Positions 13,539 through 13,861 of a stretch of 13,861 nt of DNA are shown here, one piece after another. Origin of the DNA: Saccoglossus kowalevskii (Eukaryota; Hemichordata; Enteropneusta; Harrimaniidae); the NCBI RefSeq assembly GCF_000003605.2, contig NW_003109570.1, forward strand, positions 1 through 13,861. The letters are read 5' to 3'. Below the pieces are notes generated by a model, which worked only from the letters and a program-made list of their open reading frames with translations, was not told where the DNA came from and ran no database searches. The translations under genes were made by a program, and so were the position numbers. Each line of letters starts with the position of its first letter. Within the stretch, counting starts at the first letter, position 1.

Positions 13539-13861
13539 GCCGAGTGTGAGACATATTGTGACTAAGGCAAACACTGTCAGCCTGATCGACGACAACTATA
13601 CCGCTCTAGAAGTAATATCGTCAGTTGAATTAGCAGCATCAAAGGGATCTGTGATCGGGTGCATGAATATTAATGAGATCTGGCAATTGACAATGAAATC
13701 GCCTGAATCTACTGAGCTACTATTGGAACAAGGTGTTTCTATTAGAGATAGCGAGGTTGAAGTCCGAGGTATCTCCAGACACTTCACTACTGTCTCATTT
13801 CTAAATCTACCACTCTATATCCACGACGACGCTGTTATTGATAAACTCACACACTTTGGGT
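13528..13861 (+). CDS. LINE ORF1 protein, N-terminal part (RRM-type RNA-binding protein)
   Basis: An open frame of 111 codons runs from ATG 13528 to the window edge with no stop. The start has a strong Kozak context (A at -3, G at +4) and begins MAASPSVRHIVTKANT. Residues about 25-85 are a helical-looking region with IWQLTMKS and SEVEVRGISRH. Residues 88-111, TVSFLNLPLYIHDDAVIDKL and onward, look like the first strand and helix of an RRM fold (hydrophobic RNP2-like FLNLPLYI, then acidic residues, then DKLTHFG), as in ORF1 of L1/Tx1-type LINEs. Such proteins coat the element RNA for retrotransposition. A CCHC zinc knuckle would be expected further on, outside the window. The frame is undamaged, unlike the left LINE, so this insertion seems younger. 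Confidence 0.8.
   Translation, partial: MAASPSVRHIVTKANTVSLIDDNYTALEVISSVELAASKGSVIGCMNINEIWQLTMKSPESTELLLEQGVSIRDSEVEVRGISRHFTTVSFLNLPLYIHDDAVIDKLTHFG

Larger units (their letters stand above)
13329..13861 (+). mobile_element. 5' end of a 5S-inserted LINE (Tx1-clade, Mutsu-like), partial
   Basis: Sequence unrelated to the 5S unit starts abruptly inside unit 60, in the sense direction, and runs off the window. It holds a leader of about 200 bp and an open ORF1 with an RRM-like segment typical of L1/Tx1 first proteins. Mutsu elements of the Tx1 clade are known to insert in 5S rRNA genes, and the position fits. The RT frame and 3' junction are outside the window, so the clade is inferred from ORF1 type plus target. 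Confidence 0.75.

Noticed and set aside
13596-13787. 63-codon open frame on the minus strand
   Set aside because: It lies wholly antisense to the intact LINE ORF1, which has recognisable motifs and a strong start.
1-13861. tRNA, snRNA or other small RNA genes linked to the 5S array
   Set aside because: I looked for tRNA A/B boxes and snRNA-like blocks in the spacer and LINE leader and saw none; linkage of this kind is known in other invertebrates but not supported here.

Overview
The window is eukaryotic, most likely an invertebrate animal. About 11.9 kb is one head-to-tail array of 5S ribosomal RNA genes on the + strand, set between two non-LTR retrotransposon (LINE) pieces in the same orientation. 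The 5S core resembles lophotrochozoan and cnidarian 5S more than vertebrate 5S, but I cannot name the group.

Layout. (1) 1-1448: decayed 3' end of a LINE: the C-terminal part of ORF2 broken by stops and frameshifts, then an AT-rich 3' region ending at an AATAAA signal. (2) 1449-13328: the 5S array. The usual unit is 216 bp (120-nt gene + 96-nt spacer). I count 60 copies: 43 of near full length (119-121 nt), 9 lacking the first 18 nt (102-103 nt), 6 with a 7-nt internal deletion (one also has an 11-nt duplication), 1 with a 54-nt internal deletion, and a last one cut after nt 41 by the right-hand LINE. (3) 13329-13861: 5' end of that LINE, about 200 bp of leader and the first 111 codons of ORF1, running off the window.

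The majority 5S sequence folds as a 5S rRNA: nt 1-9 pair perfectly with 111-119 (helix I), 18-22 with 58-62 (helix II), 68-72 with 105-109 (helix V). Spacers carry an ATTAAAT-like box about 26-32 bp upstream of each gene and a T5 run 9-13 nt after its end, as expected for RNA polymerase III genes. Copies differ at many positions and fall into sub-families arranged in higher-order repeats, so the array is poorly homogenised; units 23 and 24 are closest to the majority sequence.

The point of most interest is the right-hand junction. A LINE with a Tx1/L1-type ORF1 lies inside a 5S gene in the sense direction. In the Tx1 clade, the Mutsu family is known to target 5S rRNA genes, so this is probably a 5S-specific LINE in a new host or lineage. 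The left LINE has a Tx1-like ORF2 end, but its 3' end joins the 5S spacer, not nt 42 of the gene, so it is not simply the other end of an identical insertion. All the short open reading frames inside the array are chance frames in repeated non-coding DNA.

5S positions quoted below use the majority sequence of this window, G1 to T120.
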